From Microbacterium maritypicum (GTDB lineage: Bacteria > Actinomycetota > Actinomycetes > Actinomycetales > Microbacteriaceae), in NCBI RefSeq assembly GCF_008868125.1, contig NZ_WAAQ01000003.1, positions 124,001 through 188,000 of the forward strand: a DNA stretch of 64,000 bases, written 5' to 3'. Each line of letters begins with the position of its first letter. The stretch's first letter is position 1. A model generated the notes under the pieces. It had not been told where the DNA came from, ran no database searches, and saw only the letters and a list, made by a program, of their open reading frames with translations. Positions 25,300 through 32,787 of this stretch are shown in pieces. The translations under genes were made by a program, and so were the position numbers.

Positions 25300-25890
25300 C
25301 TACACCGCCGCCACCGCGGCCTCCCGCACCCGCCGGTTGTCGGCGAAAGCACGAGGGTAGGCACGACGGAGCGCGACAACGACCAGCGTCGCTGCTGTCA
25401 CCTTGATCAGATCCCCCGGGAGGAACGCCAGGCTCGACAGAGCCGTCGGCCCGAGCGGCACTGCCGTCACGAGGGCCTGCACGGGGATGCCGAACGCGTA
25501 GACCACGAACACTCCGCCGATGAGCGCGGCGCCAGCGGAACGCCACCACGTGAAGCGCCCGGTGCGCATGAGGAGGCCGATCACCACGACACCGGCGATC
25601 CAGCCGAGGAGGTACCCGGCGCTGGGGCCGACGAACACGCCGAGCCCTCCGCGGCCACCCGCGAGCACCGGAAGCCCCACCGCGGCGAGCGCCAGCACGA
25701 GCACGACGGCGAGCGGTGCGAGGCGCGGTCCCAGCACGAGACCGGCGAGCATGACCCCCAGAGTCTGCGCGGTGATCGGCACGCCGCTGGGCAGGGGCAC
25801 GATCACGGTGCCGAGCACGACGATCAGTGCGGCGAAGACCGCGATGCGGCCGAGTGCGGCGCTGGTTTCGGTGGTGCGGGACGTGGTCAT
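25300..25890 (-). CDS. bioY: BioY, biotin ECF-transporter substrate-binding subunit
   Basis: 196 residues from ATG 25890, with AGGAGG six bases upstream. Six hydrophobic segments and BioY signatures: PLPSGVPITAQTLGVMLAGLVLGPRLA, GLGVFVGPSAGYLLGWI, and FLPGDLIKVTAATLV (the biotin-site block). It captures biotin in the membrane; BioM/BioN energy-coupling genes are not adjacent, and solitary BioY or a shared ECF module is possible. The upstream region carries a perfect 28-base palindrome shared with the divergent ligase gene, indicating biotin-responsive control. Its stop codon (25300-25302) is the exact point where RHS sequence begins in the same frame. Confidence 0.92.
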   Translation of the reverse strand: MTTSRTTETSAALGRIAVFAALIVVLGTVIVPLPSGVPITAQTLGVMLAGLVLGPRLAPLAVVLVLALAAVGLPVLAGGRGGLGVFVGPSAGYLLGWIAGVVVIGLLMRTGRFTWWRSAGAALIGGVFVVYAFGIPVQALVTAVPLGPTALSSLAFLPGDLIKVTAATLVVVALRRAYPRAFADNRRVREAAVAAV

Positions 25891-25899
25891 GTTTCCTCC

Positions 25900-25927
25900 T
25901 GAACACCGTTCACCTGAACGGTGTTCA
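25900..25927. promoter_or_regulatory. BioQ-like tandem operator between bioY and the ligase-ketosynthase operon
   Basis: TGAACACCGTTCA (25900-25912), CC, TGAACGGTGTTCA (25915-25927): a perfect 28-base palindrome, each half itself being TGAAC-N3-GTTCA. The BioQ (TetR-family) box known from corynebacteria is TGAAC-N3-GTTAC, so this is a near match in duplicate. It sits 10 bases before the bioY start and 12 bases before the ligase start, so one regulator would shut both directions. TAGAAT (25929-25934) next to it could be the -10 box of the ligase gene. Confidence 0.7.
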
Positions 25928-25938
25928 TTAGAATAGGG

Positions 25939-27474
25939 ATGCCCTCGTCCCCACGCAAACCCGCCCCAGGAGTCCTCACGTCCCTCTCCCCGATGCTGCG
26001 TCGCATCGCCACCGAAGACCCCGACCGGCCGGCGATCGTCGGCCGCGACGCCCGCATGACCTATGGCGAGCTCCACGCCGATTCGCGCCGTACCTCCACG
26101 GCCCTGGCGCACGCCCTCGCGGATGCCTGCGCGACGGCGACTTCAGGAGCTCACCCACCGCTGCCGCCGGTCATCGCCATCTGCCTGTCCACCGCGTTCG
26201 ACACCGCGCGCGCCGTCGTCGCGGTGGAGGCGGGCGCGCGCATCCTCACCGTCGTCGACGCGCACTGGCCCGTCGCACTCCAGATGCAGCTGATCGTCAC
26301 GACCGGAGCGGCCGCCGTCATCACGGATGTTCCGACGATCCGGGCCGCTCTGCATTCGGCCGGATGGTCGGGACTCGTCGTCGGACTCGACGATCTCGCA
26401 CGAACCCCCTCCCTCGCCTCGACCCACGCAGAAGCATCGGCCGACGATGCGCCGTTCCTGATGCTCACCTCTTCGGGGACGACGGGCCCACCGAAGGCCT
26501 TCCTCAAGACGCGCAGGCAGTACGCGGCGAACATCGACGTCTCCCGCGACCACCTGGGCGCGCAAGACGGGGTGGCGACCTTCGCCCCGGGCCCGATGTC
26601 GTACAGCCTGACCCTGTACACGCTGTTCGAGGTGCTCGCCACAGGCGGTCGGATGCACGTCGCGGACCGCCTCGACGAGCTCTGGCTCAGCTCGCGGGTG
26701 CACGACGAGCGCATCACACGCCTGGTCGCGGTTCCTGCGGCGGTGACGGCTCTCACCGACGCGGCGCGGCGCCACCCGGCGCGGTACGACGGCATCGATC
26801 TGATCGTCACCGGGGGTGCGGGGTTCCCGGCATCGGCGCGAGCGGCCGTCGCCGAAGCCCTCCCCCATACCCGGACGATCAGCTACTTCGGCACCGGCGA
26901 ACTCGGCTTCATCGGTGACGACCGCGCCGGCCACGACAGCATCCGGCTCTACCCGCAGGTGGAGGCGCGGGTGCGCGGCGACGACGGCAGTGAGCTGGCA
27001 CCGGGCGAGCTCGGCAGCCTCTGGGTGCGCTCCCCCTCATGCTCGGCCGCCTACCTGGCGGGCACGACCTCGACGCCGTTGACAGACGGCGACGGCTGGG
27101 CGAGCGTGCACGATCAGGGGCGGCTGCGCGGCCGGGACTTCACGTTCGTCGGCAGAGCAGGAGACGTCGTCACCACCGGCGGGCACACCGTCGCGCTCGA
27201 CGAGGTGGAGCGCGCCTTCGACGGCATGCCGGGCCTCAGCGCGTGGTGCGCCATCGCCGAGAGCGACGATCGCCTGGGTCTGCGGATCGCGCTGGTGACC
27301 GAGGGCGATGCACCGCCGGCCGCAGAGCTGCGCCGATGGGCGCGCGAGCGTCTCGCTCCGGCCGCCCGGCCCCGTCGCTGGCACACGGTGACGGAGCTCC
27401 CCCGGACAGCGGGTGGGAAGATCCGCCGCGCCGCGGTCGCGGATCTCGTGGCAGTCGGGCGGGGACGATCGTGA
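25939..27474 (+). CDS. AMP-forming acyl-CoA/acyl-acid ligase, biotin-regulon candidate
   Basis: 511 residues from ATG 25939; GTG 25921 lies inside the operator and is unlikely. ANL-superfamily motifs: LTSSGTTGPPKAFLK (P-loop), YFGTGELGF in place of the usual YGxTE, a DxGRL-type hinge (HDQGRLRGRDFTFVGRAGD) and the C-terminal catalytic Lys in TAGGKIRRAA. It should activate a carboxylic acid with ATP for transfer to CoA or a carrier. No adenylation-NRPS features. It overlaps the ketosynthase (GTGA) and shares the operator with bioY. The arrangement recalls the BirA-regulated bioY-ligase-thiolase (yhfU-yhfT-yhfS) genes of Bacillus. Substrate unknown; a pimelate-like acid is inference. Confidence 0.85.
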   Translation: MPSSPRKPAPGVLTSLSPMLRRIATEDPDRPAIVGRDARMTYGELHADSRRTSTALAHALADACATATSGAHPPLPPVIAICLSTAFDTARAVVAVEAGARILTVVDAHWPVALQMQLIVTTGAAAVITDVPTIRAALHSAGWSGLVVGLDDLARTPSLASTHAEASADDAPFLMLTSSGTTGPPKAFLKTRRQYAANIDVSRDHLGAQDGVATFAPGPMSYSLTLYTLFEVLATGGRMHVADRLDELWLSSRVHDERITRLVAVPAAVTALTDAARRHPARYDGIDLIVTGGAGFPASARAAVAEALPHTRTISYFGTGELGFIGDDRAGHDSIRLYPQVEARVRGDDGSELAPGELGSLWVRSPSCSAAYLAGTTSTPLTDGDGWASVHDQGRLRGRDFTFVGRAGDVVTTGGHTVALDEVERAFDGMPGLSAWCAIAESDDRLGLRIALVTEGDAPPAAELRRWARERLAPAARPRRWHTVTELPRTAGGKIRRAAVADLVAVGRGRS

Positions 27475-28715
27475 GCGCCGGGCGCTCCGTGGTCGTCACC
27501 GGCGTCGGAGCGGTCACCCCCAGCGGCCTCACGGCACCGGAACTGTGGACGTCTGTGCGCGCGGGACGCAGCGGCATCACGCGGATCCCCCGGGAGATCG
27601 CCGGGTCAGGGCCGGTGCAGGTCGGCGGAGTGGTGCGTGGATTCACCGGCGCCTCCGACGTGTCGGCATCTCTCGCGCGTCGCCTCACGCCGATGCAGCA
27701 GTGGGCGATCGCCGCGGCCGATGAAGCACTCGCCGATGCGGACCTGGGCGCGCCATCGGGGATCGCGGACGTCGCGCAGGTGATCATCGCGACAGGGTCG
27801 GGCCCGGTGGATGCGACGGTGCAGGCGGCAGGCGCGCTGCGAGATCGCGGACCCCGCCGGGTACCGCCAGGGCTCACCGTCTACGGAACCGCGGACGCGA
27901 TCGCGACAGTGCTCAGCAGACGATACGGATTCCTCGGCCAGACCCACGCGATCGCCGCGGCGTGCGCGAGTGGCGCGGTCGCGATCGGAGAAGGTCTCCG
28001 GAGGATCCGTCACGGCTACGCCGACGCAGTGCTGGTCGTCGGGATGGAGGATTGCCTCGGCCCGCTGCACCTGGCGTCGCACACCAACCTCCGCTCGCTC
28101 GCCACGGGCTTCGGCGACGACCCCTCGGCGGCCTCGCGCCCTTTCGACCGCGCACGTACGGGCTTCGTGATGGCACAGGGCGCATCCGCCGTGCTGCTGG
28201 AGGCCGCGGACCTCGCACGGGAGCGCGGCGCTCGACCCCTCGCGACCATCGCCGGGTTCGGTGCGACCAGCGACGCGCATCACGCCACGGCACCGGACCC
28301 GGACGCCGCCGGGGCGACCAGGGCGATCGATGCATGCCTCGCCGACGCCGACATCCGCGCCGCGCAGATCGACCATGTGAACACCCACGGCACGGGCACG
28401 GTTCTCGGCGACGAAGCCGAGCTCGTCGCGCTCGCACAGGCGCTGGGATCGGGAGCGCCATCCGTTCCACTCACCGCGACGAAGTCGACCACCGGGCATC
28501 TGCTCGGCGCAGCGGGCGTCACCGAAGCCGTCATCGCCGCGATGACTCTTCGCGATCAGGTGCTGCCTCCGACCATCAACCTGTCGCATCCGTGCGCGGA
28601 CGGGTGGGATTTCGTCCGCGACCGGGAGCGACCGCATCCGGTCCGCACGGTGCTGTCGACCTCGTTCGGATTCGGAGGTCACAACGCGGCGCTGCTGCTC
28701 ACGGCGTGCGAGTGA
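27471..28715 (+). CDS. Beta-ketoacyl synthase, FabF-like (condensing enzyme of the biotin-linked operon)
   Basis: 414 residues from GTG 27471, overlapping the ligase stop by four bases. The Cys-His-His triad is complete: AACASGAV (Cys165), NTHGTGT (His306), TKSTTGHLLGAAG (Lys338, His343), and the C-terminal GFGGHNAA. This is the elongating KAS I/II fold, so it should condense an acyl-thioester with malonyl-ACP. There is no acyl-carrier-protein or ketoreductase gene beside it, so it is not part of a full fatty-acid or polyketide cluster here. Translational coupling to the ligase and the shared BioQ-like operator suggest a role in supplying a biotin precursor or another biotin-dependent acyl chain. 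Confidence 0.87.
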   Translation: MSAGRSVVVTGVGAVTPSGLTAPELWTSVRAGRSGITRIPREIAGSGPVQVGGVVRGFTGASDVSASLARRLTPMQQWAIAAADEALADADLGAPSGIADVAQVIIATGSGPVDATVQAAGALRDRGPRRVPPGLTVYGTADAIATVLSRRYGFLGQTHAIAAACASGAVAIGEGLRRIRHGYADAVLVVGMEDCLGPLHLASHTNLRSLATGFGDDPSAASRPFDRARTGFVMAQGASAVLLEAADLARERGARPLATIAGFGATSDAHHATAPDPDAAGATRAIDACLADADIRAAQIDHVNTHGTGTVLGDEAELVALAQALGSGAPSVPLTATKSTTGHLLGAAGVTEAVIAAMTLRDQVLPPTINLSHPCADGWDFVRDRERPHPVRTVLSTSFGFGGHNAALLLTACE

Positions 28716-28743
28716 GCCCGACCGGCGCCCGTACCCGTGCCAG

Positions 28744-28817
28744 GTGTCGGGAGAGCGGACGGATGTCGGAGCAGGACGCGGCGTGTCGCCCGACATCCGC
28801 TCCCACTCCCGACAAGT
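28744..28817. repeat. Intergenic palindromic repeat, copy B
   Basis: Core 28778-28814 is 31/37 identical to 9782-9818. The copy forms an imperfect hairpin: 28745-28769 and 28790-28814 pair at 21 of 25 positions, with TGTCGGGAG and CTCCCGACA as outer ends. It fills most of the gap between the convergent ketosynthase and lactonase genes and might double as a terminator. Confidence 0.6.
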
Positions 28818-28858
28818 GTCCCGGGCAGGCAAGGCCGACCCGGCCGCACGAGCCGCGG

Positions 28859-29965
28859 TCAGCGCACCGGCAGGAAGTGCGTGGGGGTCGGAACCTGCGC
28901 CTCGTGACGGATGCCGAGGGGCGCGCCCGTGCGCTCGTCGAGGTCGATCAGCGTGATCGTGTCGGAGCGCTGCCCCGCGACGAGCATCTTGCCCTCGTGG
29001 ACGAGGTGGTGCCGCGGCCAGTCGACCCCCGCGTCGGCGAGCGCCACGGACTCCAGAGACTCGCCGCCGCCGCGCACCCGCAGCGCCGCGATCGTGTTGC
29101 TGCCGCGCAGGGCCGTGTACAGGAACTGTCCGTCGCGCGTGCGGGCGAGCTCGGCGGGGAAGTCCGTGCCCACCTCGGCGATCGGGCTCGTCAGCGTCAC
29201 CGACACGACGCTCCAGGTGCCATCCGCCACCGGCGCGAGCGTGAACACTTCGCACGAGTACTCGGTGACCACGTGCAGGTGCCCGCTGGGGTGCAGCACC
29301 ATGTGCCGCGGACCGGTGCCGAGCGGGAGCACCACCTCGTGGTCGAGGGTGAGCCCGCTGCCGCTCTGCCGCCAGAACCGCACGAGGTCGAACCCGAGGT
29401 CGGTGGTCGCGACACGGCCGTCGGGGAGGAACGTCGCCGCGTGCGCGTGCGAGACGCGGTCACCGCCGACCCCGTACGGATCGACCGCCGCGACGCCGTC
29501 TCCGGGAGGAGTCGCGACCGGAGCATCGGGGTCGGCGTCACCGAACAGGGCCGCGCGAAGCGCCGCCGCGGCATCCGGCTTCGGGGCGACGATGCGACCG
29601 TCCGCATCCAGATCGAACCGCACCACGCGGCCATCGCCGTAACAGCTGGCGATCAGGGCCGAACCGTTCGGGGCGACCGCGACATGACAGACGTACTGGC
29701 CGACCGCGGCGGGCGGCCCCAGAGGCGTGAGAGCGGCTTCGCCCGCGCGGAAGAACGCCTGCACCGCGGAGTCACCTTCGAGTGCCGCATAGACGACGTC
29801 GAGGGTCGGGTGCTGCGCGAGCCACGAGGGCGAGGGCGTCTCGACCACGGCGCCGCGGTAGGCGAGAGTGGAAGCCTCGCGCCCTTCATCCCCCGCGAGC
29901 AGGCCGATTCCCTCGGCCGAGCCGTCCATCGCGGCCCCGTAGCCGCCCAGCCAGAAGCGCGTCAC
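28859..29965 (-). CDS. Lactonase-family seven-bladed beta-propeller (6-phosphogluconolactonase-like)
   Basis: 368 residues from GTG 29965. Repeated propeller blades are visible, each ~45-50 residues (VCHVAVAPNGSALIASCYGDGRVVRFDLDADG; VSHAHAATFLPDGRVATTDLGFDLVRFW; PRHMVLHPSGHLHVVTEYSCEVFTL). The HAH, RHM/E and similar surface residues are those of the Pgl-type lactonase family (PF10282). It would hydrolyse 6-phosphogluconolactone or another lactone in the cytoplasm; no signal peptide is seen. It follows purA by 8 bases and may be co-transcribed without a metabolic link. Confidence 0.82.
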   Translation of the reverse strand: MTRFWLGGYGAAMDGSAEGIGLLAGDEGREASTLAYRGAVVETPSPSWLAQHPTLDVVYAALEGDSAVQAFFRAGEAALTPLGPPAAVGQYVCHVAVAPNGSALIASCYGDGRVVRFDLDADGRIVAPKPDAAAALRAALFGDADPDAPVATPPGDGVAAVDPYGVGGDRVSHAHAATFLPDGRVATTDLGFDLVRFWRQSGSGLTLDHEVVLPLGTGPRHMVLHPSGHLHVVTEYSCEVFTLAPVADGTWSVVSVTLTSPIAEVGTDFPAELARTRDGQFLYTALRGSNTIAALRVRGGGESLESVALADAGVDWPRHHLVHEGKMLVAGQRSDTITLIDLDERTGAPLGIRHEAQVPTPTHFLPVR

Positions 29966-29973
29966 GACGCGGG

Positions 29974-31260
29974 TCAGTCGAGCAGGTCGTGACGGACGAC
30001 GACCTGATCGCGCTCGGGCCCGACGCCGATCACCGAGATGCGTGTGTTGCTCATCTTCTCGAGCGCCAGCACGTAGTCCTGTGCGTTCTGCGGCAGGTCC
30101 TCGAAGGTGCGCGCGACGGAGATGTCTTCACTCCAACCAGGGAAGTACTCCAGGATCGGCTTCGCGTGGTGGAAGTCGGTCTGGTTGACCGGCACCTCGT
30201 CGAACCGCTCGCCGTCGACGTCGTAGGCGACGCACACCGGGATCTGCTCGAGGCCCGTGAGGATGTCGAGCTTGGTGAGCACCAGGTCGGTGATGCCGTT
30301 GATGCGCGTGGCGTAGCGCGTGATGGGCGCGTCGTACCAGCCCACACGGCGCGGACGACCGGTGGTGGTGCCGAACTCGAAGCCCTGCTTGCGCAGCCAC
30401 TCGCCCTGCTCGTCGAAGAGCTCGGTCGGGAACGGACCGGAGCCGACGCGGGTCGTGTACGCCTTGACGATGCCGACGATGCGGTCGAGCGCACCGGGGC
30501 CCACGCCCGCGCCCGTCGCTGCGCCGCCGGCGGTTGCCGACGAAGAGGTGACGAACGGGTAGGTGCCGTGGTCGATGTCGAGCATCGTGGCCTGGCCGCC
30601 CTCGAACACGACGACCTCGCCGCGGTCCAGAGCCTGCGCGATCAGGTAGCCGGTGTCGGCGACCATCGGCCGCAGCCGCTCGGCGTACGAGAGCAGGTCT
30701 TCGACGACCTCGTCGGCGGTGATCGCACGACGGTTGAAGATCTTCACCAGCAGGTGGTTCTTCTGATCGAGGGCACCCTCGACCTTCTGGCGCAGGATGT
30801 TCTCGTCGAACAGGTCCTGCACGCGGATGCCCACGCGGTTGATCTTGTCGGCGTATGCCGGGCCGATGCCGCGACCGGTCGTGCCGATCATGCGCTTGCC
30901 GAGAAAGCGCTCGGTGACCTTGTCGAGCGTGCGGTGGTACTGCGTGATGATGTGCGCGTTGGCACTGACCTTGAGGCGCGAGACGTCGATGCCGCGGGCG
31001 GCGAGCGCCTCCAGCTCGAAGAAGAGCACCTCGAGGTCGACCACGACCCCGTTGCCGATCACGGGCGTCACGCCCGGAGACAGGATGCCGGAGGGCAGCA
31101 GGTGCAGCGCGTACTTCTCGTCGCCGACGACGACGGTGTGCCCGGCGTTGTTGCCGCCGTTGAACTTCACCACCCAGTCGGTGCGCTCACCGAGAAGATC
31201 GGTGGCCTTGCCCTTTCCTTCGTCGCCCCACTGCACGCCGACGATAACGATTCCTGGCAT
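29974..31260 (-). CDS. purA: Adenylosuccinate synthetase
   Basis: 428 residues, full length. N-terminal [17 protein letters not shown] contains the GTP/IMP-binding Asp and Lys of PurA; further blocks [48 protein letters not shown] and [10 protein letters not shown] are all intact. It makes adenylosuccinate from IMP, Asp and GTP in AMP synthesis. It stands alone apart from the downstream lactonase gene; its own upstream DNA is only ~100 bases before a decayed gene begins. Confidence 0.97.
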   Translation of the reverse strand: MPGIVIVGVQWGDEGKGKATDLLGERTDWVVKFNGGNNAGHTVVVGDEKYALHLLPSGILSPGVTPVIGNGVVVDLEVLFFELEALAARGIDVSRLKVSANAHIITQYHRTLDKVTERFLGKRMIGTTGRGIGPAYADKINRVGIRVQDLFDENILRQKVEGALDQKNHLLVKIFNRRAITADEVVEDLLSYAERLRPMVADTGYLIAQALDRGEVVVFEGGQATMLDIDHGTYPFVTSSSATAGGAATGAGVGPGALDRIVGIVKAYTTRVGSGPFPTELFDEQGEWLRKQGFEFGTTTGRPRRVGWYDAPITRYATRINGITDLVLTKLDILTGLEQIPVCVAYDVDGERFDEVPVNQTDFHHAKPILEYFPGWSEDISVARTFEDLPQNAQDYVLALEKMSNTRISVIGVGPERDQVVVRHDLLD

Positions 31261-31369
31261 GGGTAACCCCCTGGCTTTCGCCGGGTTTGCACCGGCCGAT
31301 GAGCTGGCCCTCTTCGGGCGGTCCCATCCTATCGGGAGGGCTTCGGTGCGCCCTTTCGGGGACGCTCAG

Positions 31370-31625
31370 TGTGGCTGTGCCGGGGTAGATCCAGAACGCC
31401 CCGGTCGTCTGGCGCGCGAGGATGTCGGCGATGCCGTCGCCGGTGTAGTCGAGGCCACCGGTGATCACGGTCATGATGTTCCGGCCGTTGCCGACCTGCG
31501 TGGGTGTCTCGAGGTTGACACCATGCCGAGGAACCGCCACAGCAGGCGTTGGAGTCACGAGCGACGAGGTCACCCTTTCCGTCGCCGTGAAGCTGAGCCG
31601 CTATGTTTGTGGCGACCGGTGCGTG
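31370..31625 (-). pseudogene. Remnant of an FG-GAP/VCBS-repeat protein, frameshifted
   Basis: Two frames on the minus strand hold pieces of one protein. One reads AAQLHGDGKGDLVARDSN near 31625-31560. The other then continues GVNLETPTQVGNGRNIM and GGLDYTGDGIADILARQTTG, ending WIYPGT near 31375. GDGKGDLVARD and YTGDGIADILARQ are FG-GAP (calcium-binding propeller) repeats found in secreted actinobacterial proteins. The frame changes in between and neither end of the gene is present. It overlaps the stop of the frameshifted gene upstream and runs up to the purA promoter region. Confidence 0.7.
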
Positions 31626-32220
31626 CGCAACACATGAACGAGAGCCTGCCGCATCTGGTCAGCCTCGCTCGGCTCCATCCCGACCAACGATGAGAACTCC
31701 CAATCGTCAATGGCCAGGCGCGATTGCACGATGGCGTTCGCGAGGACAGCAATCTCATCTAAGGTAACGACGAATGCCCCAACGGCATCTGGGGAAACTT
31801 CGTCGATTCGAAGATCGGGAAGTGTCAAGAACTGCATGTTTCGTCCCATCAGTTGATGTCGTTGAGAAAAGTAGTCGTACTCATCCTCAGGCCGGAACGC
31901 CGTACCTGAATCGCCGCACCTCGGATCGATTTCGGATTGCCCGAAATGCGCATACGCCGCATCGTTCAGCTCCACGGTCGCCCCAGAAAGGGCAGTTTGC
32001 CAGCCCTCCGGAACATCTTCTCCTTCGATGTCAAACGGTCCGTCGAGGGTGAGGCAGTGGCGCTCCGAGTTGGCGTGGCGCACAGCCACAATGCTCGTTC
32101 CCTCTGCATCCCAGTCGGCGACGAGGCCGCGCCCACCGACACGATGACTTCCGCGATCTGATCCGATGAGAGCGAGTGCTCGCCATACACCTCAAGGTCA
32201 AACGACACGAAGACCTCCAT
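31601..32220 (-). pseudogene. Frameshifted short member of the unknown SYDLxVxG family
   Basis: ATG 32220 begins MEVFVSFDLEVYGEHSLSSD, matching the N-termini of the two neighbouring proteins (MSYDLEVYGKVALTTKEL; MSYDLDVFGTLSLSARQL). After ~28 codons this frame turns nonsensical, while another frame (shifted by two bases) reads GLVADWDAEGTSIVAVRHAN and SERHCLTLDGPFDIEGEDVP, matching the relatives' SSIV...ELDGPDLVESEDIP. Removing two bases near 32132-32136 restores SVRGLVADWD, like SVRGLKAAVD in the neighbour. The repaired protein would have ~206 residues and lacks the long C-terminal domain of the others. Programmed frameshifting is possible but no slippery run is seen. Confidence 0.7.
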
Positions 32221-32787
32221 TCATCGATGGCCGCGCAGGGGAATGTCGGTCCGCGCCTCGGCGGCAGCGCGCGCGAATCGGTCGATGCCTTCCGGGTGCT
32301 CATCACTGACGTTCAGCAGCACGTGGAAGGGAATGGGCGGGCGCGCAAACATCTCGGGGCTGTCCACCGCTTCGGACCAGGATTCTCCGGCGGAATGAAG
32401 TGTGCGCAAGAACGCTTGGAGATCGAGGGGATCGTCGACGAGCACCTCCTCGGCGCGCTCGACGACGAGCACATAGGTCTTGGCCGGCAGCCACTCGTCC
32501 AGAGATCGGAGGCAGTCGCTCAGCGCCGACCAGTTCTCCCCGAACTCTTCGAAGAACTGGAGCGCGGCCCCGAACTCGTTCATCAGTCCTTCGTACGAAC
32601 GCATCTTCCACCCGCGGAGCGTCCGCACGCACACGTCATCCAGCTCGGCCGTCTTATAGAAGGACGACGGAATCCACTTCTCGCGCCCCTGCTCGCCGTG
32701 CCCGACGTACACCCACGGACCTTCCGTCGTCCAGAGGAAGCCCCTCGCGGTCGACGTCGGGCCGGCCTCTCCCCCTTCGAGCGTCAT
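32221..32787 (-). CDS. Barstar-like ribonuclease inhibitor/immunity protein
   Basis: 188 residues from ATG 32787 (ATGA overlap with the preceding stop); a longer frame upstream has no coding character. The middle (residues ~55-110) has the barstar pattern LRGWKMRSYEGLMNEFGAAL then EEFGENWSALSDCLRSLDEWLP and YVLVVERAEE. Barstar inhibits barnase-type RNases, and barstar-fold proteins are frequent immunity proteins. An N-terminal ~50-residue extension with WVYVGHG precedes it. No barnase gene is visible next to it; it lies between two members of an unknown family in a same-strand operon. Protection against a toxin from other cells is the likely role. Confidence 0.8.
   Translation of the reverse strand: MTLEGGEAGPTSTARGFLWTTEGPWVYVGHGEQGREKWIPSSFYKTAELDDVCVRTLRGWKMRSYEGLMNEFGAALQFFEEFGENWSALSDCLRSLDEWLPAKTYVLVVERAEEVLVDDPLDLQAFLRTLHSAGESWSEAVDSPEMFARPPIPFHVLLNVSDEHPEGIDRFARAAAEARTDIPLRGHR

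Noticed and set aside
25921..25938. GTG 25921 as the start of the ligase gene
   Set aside because: It lies inside the operator palindrome and over the probable -10 box; ATG 25939 is a better start.
31601..32220. Programmed ribosomal frameshift in the short family member
   Set aside because: No slippery heptamer or downstream structure was recognised at the shift point; a two-base insertion explains it more simply.
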